This document shows positions 1 through 8,097 of a DNA stretch of 64,000 bases, one piece after another. Where the stretch lies: positions 7,331 through 71,330 of the forward strand of contig DASUAO010000006.1 of the NCBI GenBank assembly GCA_035763745.1. The letters are read 5' to 3'. This DNA is from DASUAO01 sp035763745 (GTDB lineage Bacteria; Actinomycetota; Acidimicrobiia; IMCC26256; PALSA-555). Under the pieces are notes generated by a model, which did not search any database, was not told where the DNA came from, and was given only the letters and a program-made list of their open reading frames with translations. A program made the position numbers and the translations under genes. Numbering within the stretch: the first letter of the stretch is position 1; the number at the start of each line of letters is the position of its first letter.

Positions 1-20
1 CCACCGGTTGCTGCCGTCGG

Positions 21-93
21 TGCCCCCAGGGGAATTCGAATCCCCGTTACCGCCTTGAAAGGGCGGCGTCCTGGGCCACTGGACGATGGGGGC
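21..93 (-). tRNA. tRNA-Glu (UUC)
   Basis: On the minus strand the sequence folds as a full cloverleaf: a 7-bp acceptor stem (GCCCCCA paired with TGGGGGC), a T-arm with the GTTCGAATC-type loop (here GATTCGAAT), and an anticodon loop CTTTCAA giving anticodon TTC. Discriminator base is A and the 3' CCA is not encoded. The gene ends close to the window edge but is complete. Confidence 0.95.
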
Positions 94-252
94 TGGGAAC
101 CCTGGCGGGACCGTCTCATCGTAGCAAGGTGCCCTCGCGCCGAGCCCGGTCGCGGCGCCCGGTCGCGCGACGGCCCGCGCCGCGAGCGCCGAGATCATCC
201 GTCGCGGCATCGGGACCGACTCGTTCGCATCCGATCGGTACGCTCGACGCGA

Positions 253-325
253 GGGTCGCTAGCTCAATTGGCAGAGCGCCGGGCTTTTAACCCGTAGGTT
301 CAGGGTTCGATCCCCTGGCGGCCCA
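253..325 (+). tRNA. tRNA-Lys (UUU)
   Basis: Cloverleaf with acceptor GGGTCGC paired to GCGGCCC, D-arm AGCTCAATTGGCAGAGC, anticodon loop CTTTTAA (anticodon TTT) and T-loop GGTTCGATCC. No encoded CCA. It points away from the tRNA-Glu gene. The 159 bp between the two and the 73 bp after this one (326-398) hold no gene that I can see. Confidence 0.95.
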
Positions 326-398
326 CGGTCCCCCATCGGCTCGGGCTGAGCCCGTTCCATGGTGCTGCGCGGGCGCTCCATCGTCGTGCTCGGGCGCG

Positions 399-1844
399 TC
401 AGTCCCGCGTCTGGTGGACGTCGATGACCGCGGTGCGGAGGTCGGTCATGTCGAGGAGCGTGTACTTCCCGCCGATCCGACCCCAGCCGGTCCGGGTCCC
501 GGCCGCGCCGCCGAACGGCGGATGCGGCTCCCAGAAGTCGGTGGTGTCGTTCACGACGATGCTGCCGGCGCGGACGCCGTGCACGAAGCGGAACGCTCGC
601 TTCAGGCTCGAGGTGAAGACCGATGCCTGCAGCCCGAGGTCGGAGTCGTTGGCGAGCCGCAGTGCCTCGTCGTCGTCTCGGAAGGTCGTGATCGGCAGCA
701 CGGGTCCGAAGGTCTCCTCGCGGAACATCTTCGCATCGGTGCCGACCCGGTCGGCGACGGTGAGCTCGTAGTAGAGGTCGGTGGGGAACCCGTCGGCGCG
801 CGCACCCCCGAACACGATCGCGATGTCACGGGCACGGGCGTCGGCGACGTGGGCGTCCATCTTCGCGGCGACCGCGGGGTTGTTGAGGGGACCCATGGTG
901 GTCGCCTCGTCCAGCGGGTGCCCGAGCCGCACTGTCGCGGCCTCGGCGAGGACCAGCTCGACCATCTCGTCGTGGATCGACTCGTGGACGAGCAGCCGCT
1001 CCGTCGCCACGCAGCACTGACCCGAGGCGAACGAGGCGCCGTACACCGCGGCCGAGGCCGCCGCCGGGAGCAGCGCGTCGTCGAGCACGATCTGGGGACC
1101 GTTGCCCGAGGCCTCGATGAGCGTGCGCTTCAACCCGGCCGCCCGCACGATCGCCTCGGCCGTTCCCTGCGAGCCGACGAACGCGATCGCGTCGACGCCC
1201 GGATGGCTCACGAGATCGCGACCGAGGGTGCCGTCGCCGTACAGCAACGAGATCGCGCCGTCCGGGAACCCGGCCTCGAGCACCAGCTCGACCAGCCGGG
1301 CGGCCGCAAGCGGCGTGTACTCCGACGGCTTGAGGATGCATGCGTTCCCGCCCGCGAGCCCGGGCGCGAGGAGCTCCGACGGGATGCCGATCGGGAAGTT
1401 CCAGGCCGAGATCACCGCGTAGACCCCGTTCGGCTTCCGGAAGGTCATGACGAGCTTGTGGGGGTCGGCACCGGGGAGGTTCGGGGTCTCCAGCCGCTTC
1501 GCCTCTTCGGCCATCCACCGGAAGTTCTCGACGGCTTCGTCGACCTCCGGCAGGGCCTCGGTGTGGAGCGGCTTCCCGTTCTCGAGCGCGACCAGGTGGC
1601 CGAGCTCGTCGCGTGCGGCCTCGATGCGATCGGCGGCGAGATGCAGCAGGCGGGCTCGCTCGAACGGAGGCATCGCCGCCATCGCCTCGGCACCGCGACG
1701 GGCGCCGGCGACCGCGGCTTCCAGGTCCGCCGCCGTCGCGTTGGGGACCGAGCCGAGGTGCTCGCCGGTCGCAGGGCTGGTGACGGCGATCTCATCGGTT
1801 GCCGCGCCATCGGTCCACGCACCGGCGATCAACAGCTTGGTCAT
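399..1844 (-). CDS. NAD(P)-dependent aldehyde dehydrogenase
   Basis: A 481-residue ALDH-superfamily enzyme oxidising an aldehyde to its acid with NAD(P)+. The N-terminal cofactor fold contains the SAWNFPIGIP segment and a KPSEYTP motif. The catalytic Cys lies in FASGQCCVAT, and the general-base Glu in LIEASGNGP, where the more usual form is LELGGK. ETFGP-type hinge motif is present (REETFGPVLP). A good Shine-Dalgarno (GGAGGATC) precedes the ATG. It is the last gene of a minus-strand run after alanine dehydrogenase and a class III aminotransferase, so an amine-derived semialdehyde is the likely substrate (inference). Family and fold are clear, the exact substrate is not. Confidence 0.9.
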   Translation of the reverse strand: MTKLLIAGAWTDGAATDEIAVTSPATGEHLGSVPNATAADLEAAVAGARRGAEAMAAMPPFERARLLHLAADRIEAARDELGHLVALENGKPLHTEALPEVDEAVENFRWMAEEAKRLETPNLPGADPHKLVMTFRKPNGVYAVISAWNFPIGIPSELLAPGLAGGNACILKPSEYTPLAAARLVELVLEAGFPDGAISLLYGDGTLGRDLVSHPGVDAIAFVGSQGTAEAIVRAAGLKRTLIEASGNGPQIVLDDALLPAAASAAVYGASFASGQCCVATERLLVHESIHDEMVELVLAEAATVRLGHPLDEATTMGPLNNPAVAAKMDAHVADARARDIAIVFGGARADGFPTDLYYELTVADRVGTDAKMFREETFGPVLPITTFRDDDEALRLANDSDLGLQASVFTSSLKRAFRFVHGVRAGSIVVNDTTDFWEPHPPFGGAAGTRTGWGRIGGKYTLLDMTDLRTAVIDVHQTRD

Positions 1845-1896
1845 CGGGCAGATCCTCCGGCTGTTCGTGATCCGGCTCTTCGGGGTCCGGCGTCGG

Positions 1897-3024
1897 TCAC
1901 CCGGAGAGCGCGTCGACGAGCGGGACGAGTGGGTGCTCCAGCGCTTCGGCGACGGCGGCGTTGGTGATCGATCCGCCGACGGTGTTCACCCCGAACGCGA
2001 GCTCGGGATCGGCGGCGGTGGCCTCCGCGACGCCGAGAGTCGCGAGCTCCCGGGCGTATGGGAGCGTCGCGTTCGTGAGTGCATACGTCGACGTGTGAGG
2101 GACGGCACCCGGGATGTTGCCGACCGCGTAGTGCAAGACGTCGTGGACCTCGTAGACGGGATCGGCGTGGGTCGTCTCCCGTGTGGTCTCGATGCACCCG
2201 CCCTGGTCGACGGCGCAGTCGACGATGACCGCACCCTTCTTCATCGAGCGGACGAGGTCCTCGGTGACGACGACCGGAGCGCGACCGCCCGCGACGAGCA
2301 CCGCACCGATGACGAGATCGGCCTCGAGGCACGCGCGCTCGACCGCGCCGCGGTTGCTCGCGAGCGTCACGATCCGACCCTGGTGGATCTGGTCGACCCA
2401 GCGGAGCCGGTCGAGGTTCTTGTCGAGGAGGAGCACCTCGGCCTCCATGCCCTGGGCGATCCAGGCCGAGTTCCACCCAGCGTTCCCTGCGCCGAGCACC
2501 ACGACGCGGGCGGGGCGCACGCCCGGGACCCCGCCGAGGAGGACGCCGCGCCCGCCGTGCTCGCGCTCGAGGTAGTGGGCCCCGACCTGGGTGGCCATCC
2601 GGCCCGCGACCTCGCTCATCGGGGCGAGCAGGGGCAGGGAGCCGTCCGGCAGCTGGACGGTCTCGTACGCGATGCCCGTCACCTTGTGCTCGACGAGGGC
2701 GTCGGCGACCTCCGGGTAGGCCGCGAGGTGCAGGTAGGTGAAGAGCACGAGGCCGGGCCGCATGTAGGCGAACTCGTCCGGCTTGGGCTCCTTCACCTTC
2801 ATGATGAGATCGGCGCGGCCCCACACGTCGGCGGTGGAATCGACGATCGTCGCCCCCGCACGGTGGTAGTCGTCGTCGGAGATCGAGGAGTCCACGCCTG
2901 CTCCGGCCTCGATGATCACGGGCGCGCCCGACGCGACGAGCTCGTGGACGCCGTCGGGGGTGACCGCGACACGGTGCTCGCCGTCCTTGACCTCGCGCGG
3001 CACGCCGACCGTGAGGGCGCTCAT
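1897..3024 (-). CDS. ald: Alanine dehydrogenase
   Basis: 375-residue NAD-dependent alanine dehydrogenase, interconverting L-alanine with pyruvate and ammonia. It begins with the family N-terminus VGVPREVKDGEHRVA, has the substrate Lys in MKVKEPKPDE, the catalytic His in YLHLAA, the Rossmann glycine motif VLGAGNAGWN and the conserved HTSTYALTNATLPY block. I use the ATG at 3024 rather than an upstream GTG-like start because it overlaps the aminotransferase stop as ATGA, showing translational coupling. Next to a pyruvate-type aminotransferase, it would deaminate alanine and regenerate the pyruvate acceptor, releasing ammonium (inference from context). Confidence 0.96.
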   Translation of the reverse strand: MSALTVGVPREVKDGEHRVAVTPDGVHELVASGAPVIIEAGAGVDSSISDDDYHRAGATIVDSTADVWGRADLIMKVKEPKPDEFAYMRPGLVLFTYLHLAAYPEVADALVEHKVTGIAYETVQLPDGSLPLLAPMSEVAGRMATQVGAHYLEREHGGRGVLLGGVPGVRPARVVVLGAGNAGWNSAWIAQGMEAEVLLLDKNLDRLRWVDQIHQGRIVTLASNRGAVERACLEADLVIGAVLVAGGRAPVVVTEDLVRSMKKGAVIVDCAVDQGGCIETTRETTHADPVYEVHDVLHYAVGNIPGAVPHTSTYALTNATLPYARELATLGVAEATAADPELAFGVNTVGGSITNAAVAEALEHPLVPLVDALSG

Positions 3025-4412
3025 GCTCCGAACCGGTCCCACGCCTCGGTGAGCACCGTGCGCAGGGTGGACTCGATCTGGTCGAGCTCGGTGTCCCCGG
3101 CGATCAACGGCGGCGACAGCTGGACGACGGGGTCGCCTCGATCGTCGGCACGACAGATCAGGCCGGCGTCGTACAGCCGGGGCGAGAGGAATCCTCGGAG
3201 CAAGCCCTCGGCTTCCTCGCGGGTGAAGGTCTGACCGGTCTGCTGGTCTCGCACCAGCTCGAGGGCCCAGAAGTAGCCGGCCCCGCGCACGTCACCGACG
3301 ATGGGGACGTCGCGCAGCCCGTCGAGTCGCTCCTGGAACCCGGCCTCGTTCGCCCGCACGTTCTCCAAGACCCCTTCCGCGTCCATCGCGGCGAGGTTCG
3401 CCGAGCCGACGGCGCACGACATCGGGTGGCCGCCGAAGGTGATCCCGTGGAGGAACGACGCGCCCGCCTCGAGGAAAGGTTCGGCGAGGTGGTCGCGGCA
3501 GATGACCGCGCCGAGGGGCGCGTAGCCGCTGGTGAGGCCCTTGGCGCAGGTGATCATGTCGGGCAGGTAGTCGTAGCGCTCGGCACCGAACCACTCGCCG
3601 AGGCGCCCGAACGCGCAGATGACCTCGTCGGAGACGAGGAGCACGCCGTGGCGATCGCAGATCTCGCGCACCCGCTGGAAGTACCCCTCCGGCGGGATGA
3701 AGCAGCCCCCGGCGTTCTGCACCGGCTCGAGGTAGACCGCGGCCACCGTCTCGGGTCCCTCCCAGAAGATCGCGTCCTCGATCGCGTCGGTGACGGCGAG
3801 CATGAACGCCTTCTCGTCGTCGGCGAGCGGGTGGCGGTACCGGTTGGTGTTGACGACGTGCGCGGTGCCTGGCGTGAGGGGCTCGAAGGGCGTCTTCAGC
3901 GACGGGAGCCCCGTGATCGCGAGCGCCCCGAGCGTGGTGCCGTGGTACGCGATCTGCCTCGCGATGACCTTGTAGCGCTGACCCTCGCCGCGCACCCGGT
4001 GGTACTGGCGCGCGAGCTTCCACGCCGACTCGACGGCCTCCGAGCCTCCGGTCGTGAAGAAGACCCGGTTGAGGTCACCCGGAGCGAGCTCGGCGAGGCG
4101 CGCCGCGAGCTCGATCGCGGGCGGATGGGCGTACGTCCAGATCGGGAAGTACTCGAGGGTCTCCATCTGTGCGGCCGCAGCTTCGGCGAGGTCGCGGCGG
4201 CCGTGTCCGAGCTGCACGGTGAACAGGCCCGAGAGCGCGTCGAGGTACTGCTTCCCGTGGACGTCCCAGACGTGACAGCCCTCACCGCGGGCGATGATGG
4301 GGACCGGCTTGTCGGCGTGGTACCCGCCGAGGCGGCTGAAGTGCATCCACAGGTGTCGGTGCGCCAGCGCTTCGAGCTCTTCGGGTGTGTGGTTGTCGGT
4401 CGGCGCAGTCAT
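3021..4412 (-). CDS. Class III (omega-amino acid/polyamine) aminotransferase
   Basis: 463-residue PLP-dependent class III aminotransferase. Landmarks are the phosphate-binding GGSEAVESAWKLARQY segment, the cofactor Asp in LLVSDEVICAFGR, and the Schiff-base Lys in MITCAKGLTSGYAPLGA. The closest functional types are omega-amino acid:pyruvate, putrescine:pyruvate or taurine:pyruvate transaminases; the sequence alone does not separate these. The start at 4412 is chosen because ATGA overlaps the stop of the upstream Lrp gene and because MTAPTDNHTPEEL is a typical start of the family. Downstream overlap with ald supports a pyruvate/alanine cycle. Confidence 0.92.
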   Translation of the reverse strand: MTAPTDNHTPEELEALAHRHLWMHFSRLGGYHADKPVPIIARGEGCHVWDVHGKQYLDALSGLFTVQLGHGRRDLAEAAAAQMETLEYFPIWTYAHPPAIELAARLAELAPGDLNRVFFTTGGSEAVESAWKLARQYHRVRGEGQRYKVIARQIAYHGTTLGALAITGLPSLKTPFEPLTPGTAHVVNTNRYRHPLADDEKAFMLAVTDAIEDAIFWEGPETVAAVYLEPVQNAGGCFIPPEGYFQRVREICDRHGVLLVSDEVICAFGRLGEWFGAERYDYLPDMITCAKGLTSGYAPLGAVICRDHLAEPFLEAGASFLHGITFGGHPMSCAVGSANLAAMDAEGVLENVRANEAGFQERLDGLRDVPIVGDVRGAGYFWALELVRDQQTGQTFTREEAEGLLRGFLSPRLYDAGLICRADDRGDPVVQLSPPLIAGDTELDQIESTLRTVLTEAWDRFGA

Positions 4413-4855
4413 CGGGTACCCCATGCGTAGGTCTGCTTGTAGAGGCGGAGATAGGTGAACGTCTCGGCGGCGCGGACTCCGGGGATCGCCCGGATCTTGT
4501 CGTTGAGCAGGCTCAGGAGGTGGTCGTCGTCCTCACAGACGACCTCGAGCATCAGGTCGAAGGAGCCACCCACGATCACCACGTAGTCGACCTCGGGGAT
4601 CGACGAGATCGTGTCGGCAGCGTCCCGGAGGTCCCCCTCGACCCGGAGGCCGATCATGGCCATGCGTCGGAAGCCGAGCATGAGCGGGTCAGTGACCGCG
4701 ACGATCTGGGTGACGCCGGACTCGATGAGACGCTGGACGCGCTGGCGCACCGCGGCCTCGGAGAGCCCGACCGCGGCCGCGAGCTTCGTGTACGGGCTGC
4801 GGCCGTCGCGTTGGAGCGCCTCGATCAGGGCCTTGTCGGTGTCGTCGAGGGTCAT
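4409..4855 (-). CDS. Lrp/AsnC-family transcriptional regulator
   Basis: About 148 residues: an N-terminal winged helix-turn-helix (DDTDKALIEALQRDGRSPY, then LAAAVGLSEAAVRQRVQRL) and a C-terminal RAM ligand-binding domain (VVIVGGSFDLMLEVVCEDDD). First gene of the minus-strand amine operon and overlaps the aminotransferase by 4 bp. In-frame starts also exist at 4882 and 4918, but the 4918 start would overlap a candidate operator at 4914-4931, and MTLDDTDKALI matches the usual Lrp N-terminus. Likely an autoregulated controller of this operon and perhaps of the pot locus, which shares the box (inference). Confidence 0.92.
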   Translation of the reverse strand: MTLDDTDKALIEALQRDGRSPYTKLAAAVGLSEAAVRQRVQRLIESGVTQIVAVTDPLMLGFRRMAMIGLRVEGDLRDAADTISSIPEVDYVVIVGGSFDLMLEVVCEDDDHLLSLLNDKIRAIPGVRAAETFTYLRLYKQTYAWGTR

Positions 4856-4913
4856 GATCGCCTCGGAGTCGGCTCGCACCATGCCCGTGACGATGGCATG
4901 CGCGACGGACACA

Positions 4914-4931
4914 CGCAAGGGAATCCGTCGT
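4914..4931. promoter_or_regulatory. Shared regulatory box, copy A (candidate Lrp-family operator)
   Basis: CGCAAGGGAATCCGTCGT lies between the Lrp-type regulator and the divergent FAD oxidoreductase. Exactly the same 18 bases occur at 22602-22619, between the second aldehyde dehydrogenase and potA. The coincidence of an exact 18-mer in two intergenic regions flanking functionally related genes suggests a common binding site. Confidence 0.6.
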
Positions 4932-5012
4932 CTGATGTCCAGTCAAGCGTGGAATCCTCGGATTGGCTCCCGATTTCCTGCGGATCCCGGACCTCGAAGG
5001 ACCCGTAGGTCC

Positions 5013-5018
5013 TAGGAT
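5013..5018 (+). promoter_or_regulatory. -10 element of a leaderless promoter
   Basis: TAGGAT followed by 6 nt and then ATG at 5025. This is the actinobacterial leaderless arrangement, where transcription starts at or next to the start codon. No Shine-Dalgarno is visible. Confidence 0.7.
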
Positions 5019-5024
5019 CGACGC

Positions 5025-6341
5025 ATGGAGGCAGCCCGGCTCGGGGCCGGCTACCGCGAAGCCCCCCTGTGGCACGACGGGGTCGCGCTGCCCCCGGCCG
5101 CCACCGAGACGACGCCGATGGCGTCGTCGGTCGATGTGGCCGTCGTCGGCGCCGGCTACTGCGGCGTCATGGCGGGTGCCGAGCTCGCGGCACGCGGTCG
5201 GGACGTCGCAGTGTTCGACGCCGACACCATCGGGACGGGTGCGAGCACCCGCAACGGCGGGATGGTGATCCCCGAGCTCAAGCACGGCCCGGCGTGGCTC
5301 GCCCGCCGCCACGGTCCACTCGGCGGCGAGCTCGTCGAGGCGGTGTTCGACGCGTTCGCGCTCGTCGAGCGGCTCGTGGACGAATGGTCGATCGACTGCC
5401 ACTACGCCCGCACCGGCGGGCTGCTGCTCGCGCACCACGAGGCCCAGGTTCCCCACCTCGAGGCCGAGGCGCGTGCGTGGAGGGACGAGCTGGGCGAGGA
5501 CGCGCGGTTTCTCGCACGCGACGAGCTGGCGTCGGAGATCGGGAGCTCCGCCTACCACGCGGGCCTGCTCGTCGAGCGCACCGGTGGCCTGCAACCGGCT
5601 GCGTACCACGCGGGATTGGTCCGTCGCGCGGTGGAGCAGGGCGCCGTGCTCCACGGGGAGACCAGGGTCACCGGGATCACAGCCCTCGGCGATGCCGACG
5701 GATACCGCGTCGACACGACTCGCGGATCGTTGCAGGCCGGCGAGGTGCTCGTGGCCGCGAACGCGACCGTCGACGACATCGTGCCCGAGCTGCGACGACG
5801 TGTCGTGCCGATGGGCAGCTTCATCGTCGCGACCGAGCCGCTCGACCCCGCCCTCGCGGCGTCGTGCATCCCGAACGGTCGCATGGTCCACGACACGAAG
5901 AACTTCCTCTTCTACTGGCGCCGCGCTCCCGACGACCGCCTCGTGTTCGGCGGGCGGACCAGCCTCGGCGCGACGACGGTGCCGAGGGCCCGCGACGTCC
6001 TGGCGGGCGAGATGGTCCGGGTGCACCCGCAGCTCGAAGGGGTCGCGATCGACCGCGCGTGGGGCGGCAACGTCGCGATCACGTTCGATCGGCTGCCGCA
6101 CTGCGGCCGGACGCCGCTCCCGGGCGGTGGGAGCGTCGCCTTCGCGACCGGGTGCAACGGCACCGGTGTCGCGCTCATGACCTGGTTCGGCCAGCAGGCG
6201 GCGCGGTGGCTCGTCGGCGAGGGCGCACCGCCCGCGTTCGCCCGCCTCCCCTTTCCGAAGGTGCCCCTGCACTCCCTGCGCGACCGCTACCTCCCGGCCG
6301 TGGGCCAGTGGTTCCGGATCCGCGACCGCTACGGCCGCTGA
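5025..6341 (+). CDS. FAD-dependent amine/amino-acid oxidoreductase (DadA/PuuB-like)
   Basis: 438-residue DAO-family flavoprotein. The Rossmann FAD-binding motif VAVVGAGYCGVMAGAELA sits at about residues 36-53, preceded by a 35-residue N-terminal segment containing the WHDG motif typical of PuuB/OrdL proteins. STRNGGMVIPELKHG follows, and WGGNVAITFDRLPHCG closes the FAD site. Such enzymes oxidise gamma-glutamylputrescine, other secondary amines or D-amino acids to an aldehyde or imine. It is transcribed divergently from the Lrp/aminotransferase/ald/ALDH run, fitting an oxidative amine catabolic unit. The exact substrate cannot be read from sequence. Confidence 0.88.
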   Translation: MEAARLGAGYREAPLWHDGVALPPAATETTPMASSVDVAVVGAGYCGVMAGAELAARGRDVAVFDADTIGTGASTRNGGMVIPELKHGPAWLARRHGPLGGELVEAVFDAFALVERLVDEWSIDCHYARTGGLLLAHHEAQVPHLEAEARAWRDELGEDARFLARDELASEIGSSAYHAGLLVERTGGLQPAAYHAGLVRRAVEQGAVLHGETRVTGITALGDADGYRVDTTRGSLQAGEVLVAANATVDDIVPELRRRVVPMGSFIVATEPLDPALAASCIPNGRMVHDTKNFLFYWRRAPDDRLVFGGRTSLGATTVPRARDVLAGEMVRVHPQLEGVAIDRAWGGNVAITFDRLPHCGRTPLPGGGSVAFATGCNGTGVALMTWFGQQAARWLVGEGAPPAFARLPFPKVPLHSLRDRYLPAVGQWFRIRDRYGR

Positions 6342-6970
6342 CGCGCCACTCGCTCGACGAGGCCGGGCACGGCCACCTCCACCTCGTGGTCGCGTCGGAG
6401 CCACGACCGGTTGCGGCGGTGGAGCCCGTCGCCGTCGTCGTAGCGGTTGAGGAAGACGATCACGGGTGCCACCTCGGCCAGCGGCGGGACCGCGAGGCGC
6501 ACTGCGTTGATCGTGCCGAGCTCCGCATCAGCGACGAGGACGACGAGGTCGGCCGCGAGGGCACGGGCCAGGTCGACCGTGTCGCCGTCGGTGGCCAACG
6601 GAGAGCGAGGCCCGCCCGCGCCCTCGACGAGCCCGAGGTCGACCCCGCTCGGCCAGCGCGTCTCCATGGCGAGGTCCGCGATCGTGAACTCGTCGAGTCC
6701 GAGCGCGTCGGCCGCCATCGGTGGTGCCATCGCCACGGCGTACGAGCGATGCGCGGGGCACACCGCAACCGGGTCCTCACCGGTCGCATCCGCCAGCACT
6801 TCGGCGTCCCGCAGGTGGTGGTCGTCGACCGCGAAGGACTGCGCGGGCTTGCGCGCCGCGACGGCCACGCCGAGGTCGCGCAGCCCGCGCGCCAGCCCCG
6901 CGGCCACCCACGTCTTGCCCACCTCCGTGCCGGTCCCGGTGACGACGACGAGGACCGACGGTCGGCTCAT
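6329..6970 (-). CDS. bioD: ATP-dependent dethiobiotin synthetase
   Basis: 213 residues. Converts 7,8-diaminopelargonate plus CO2 and ATP to dethiobiotin. The N-terminal P-loop VVVTGTGTEVGKTWVAAGLA is diagnostic, followed by the substrate Lys in ARKPAQSF and the VEGAGGPRSPL loop. The start at 6970 overlaps the bioF stop (ATGA), so the long open frame extending upstream through bioF is not a fusion. It is the final gene of bioA-bioF-bioD. The 3' end overlaps the convergent oxidoreductase gene by 13 bp. Confidence 0.95.
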   Translation of the reverse strand: MSRPSVLVVVTGTGTEVGKTWVAAGLARGLRDLGVAVAARKPAQSFAVDDHHLRDAEVLADATGEDPVAVCPAHRSYAVAMAPPMAADALGLDEFTIADLAMETRWPSGVDLGLVEGAGGPRSPLATDGDTVDLARALAADLVVLVADAELGTINAVRLAVPPLAEVAPVIVFLNRYDDGDGLHRRNRSWLRRDHEVEVAVPGLVERVARQRP

Positions 6971-8097
6971 CGGCGGGGGTCGATCGTGGCGAGCGCCTCC
7001 ACCAGTGTGCTGATCTGGGCGTCGGTGTGCGCGGCGGACAGTGCGATCCGCAGGCGCGACGACCCCGGTGCGACCGTGGGCGGCCGGATCGCCGGGACCA
7101 GCATCCCCCGTTCCAGGAGCGCCTCGGACGCCGCGATCGTCGCCGCTTCGTCCCCGATGACGATCGGCACGATCGGCGACGGATGGCCCGCGCGGACCCG
7201 CTCCACGTGCCGCTGCAACCGCGCTCGGAGTCGTCGGCCCTCGTCCGAGCGCACCACCTCGACGGCCGCCATCGCGGCCGCGGCATCGGCCGGGGTGGAC
7301 GCCGTGGTGAAGATGTAAGAGCGCGCACGGTTGACGATCAGGTCGGCGAACGGCTCCGAAGTCGCCGCGAACCCCCCGAGGGAGCCGAGCATCTTCGACA
7401 GGGTGCCGATGCGGACCAGCTCGAGGTCGGGGGTCCGGTCGGCGAGGTCTGCCAGGTCGGGTCCGAGCGCGGCGTGGGCCTCGTCGAGGACGAGCAGTGC
7501 GCCGCGCTCGGCGCAGACGGCGGCGAGGTCGTCGACGGGCGCGACGTCGCCGTCCATGGAGAAGACGGTGTCCGTCACGACGATCGCGCGCACGTGGTCG
7601 GACCCGGCCAGGACCGCGTCGACGTGATCGGGGTCGGCGTGGCGGGTGATCTCGACGGGTGACCGGCTCAGTCGGCAGCCGTCGATGATGGACGCGTGGT
7701 TCAGCTCGTCGGACACGACGAGCACGCCGGGTCCACCGAACGTGGTGAGGACGCCCAGGTTCGCCGCGAACCCGGTGGGGAACAGGACCGCGCGGGGCGT
7801 CCGCTTCCACGCCGCGAGCGCGGCCTCGAGGTCGCTGTGCACCGGGCGGGAGCCGACGATCAGCCGCGCCGATCCCGATCCCGCACCCCAGCGGTCGAGC
7901 GCGGCCCGCGCCGCTGCGACCACCGCGGGGTGCTGCGTCAGACCGAGGTAGTCGTTGGACGCGAAGGAGACGACAGGGCGGTCGTCGGGTGCGAGCTTTC
8001 CCTCGGGCCCGGCCGCGTCGAGGTCGCGCGGCGCCCGCCACTGCCCCGCGCGCCGGATGTCGCGGCGTTGGTGCTCGGCCCACTCCCGCCAGGTCAT
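6967..8097 (-). CDS. bioF: 8-amino-7-oxononanoate synthase
   Basis: 376-residue alpha-oxoamine synthase joining pimeloyl-ACP/CoA and L-alanine (PLP enzyme of biotin synthesis). Visible family motifs: SFASNDYLGLTQHP, DELNHASIIDGCRLS, VVTDTVFSMDGDVAP, LLVLDEAHAALG, and the PLP-Lys region RIGTLSKMLGSLGGF. The start at 8097 overlaps the bioA stop by 4 bp. Complete length for the family. Confidence 0.96.
   Translation of the reverse strand: MTWREWAEHQRRDIRRAGQWRAPRDLDAAGPEGKLAPDDRPVVSFASNDYLGLTQHPAVVAAARAALDRWGAGSGSARLIVGSRPVHSDLEAALAAWKRTPRAVLFPTGFAANLGVLTTFGGPGVLVVSDELNHASIIDGCRLSRSPVEITRHADPDHVDAVLAGSDHVRAIVVTDTVFSMDGDVAPVDDLAAVCAERGALLVLDEAHAALGPDLADLADRTPDLELVRIGTLSKMLGSLGGFAATSEPFADLIVNRARSYIFTTASTPADAAAAMAAVEVVRSDEGRRLRARLQRHVERVRAGHPSPIVPIVIGDEAATIAASEALLERGMLVPAIRPPTVAPGSSRLRIALSAAHTDAQISTLVEALATIDPRR

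Noticed and set aside
6970..8083. bioD frame remaining open upstream through bioF, giving an apparent 584-residue fusion
   Set aside because: The bioD P-loop starts right after ATG 6970, which overlaps the bioF stop as ATGA; the upstream part has low-complexity composition and no homology to any known fusion.
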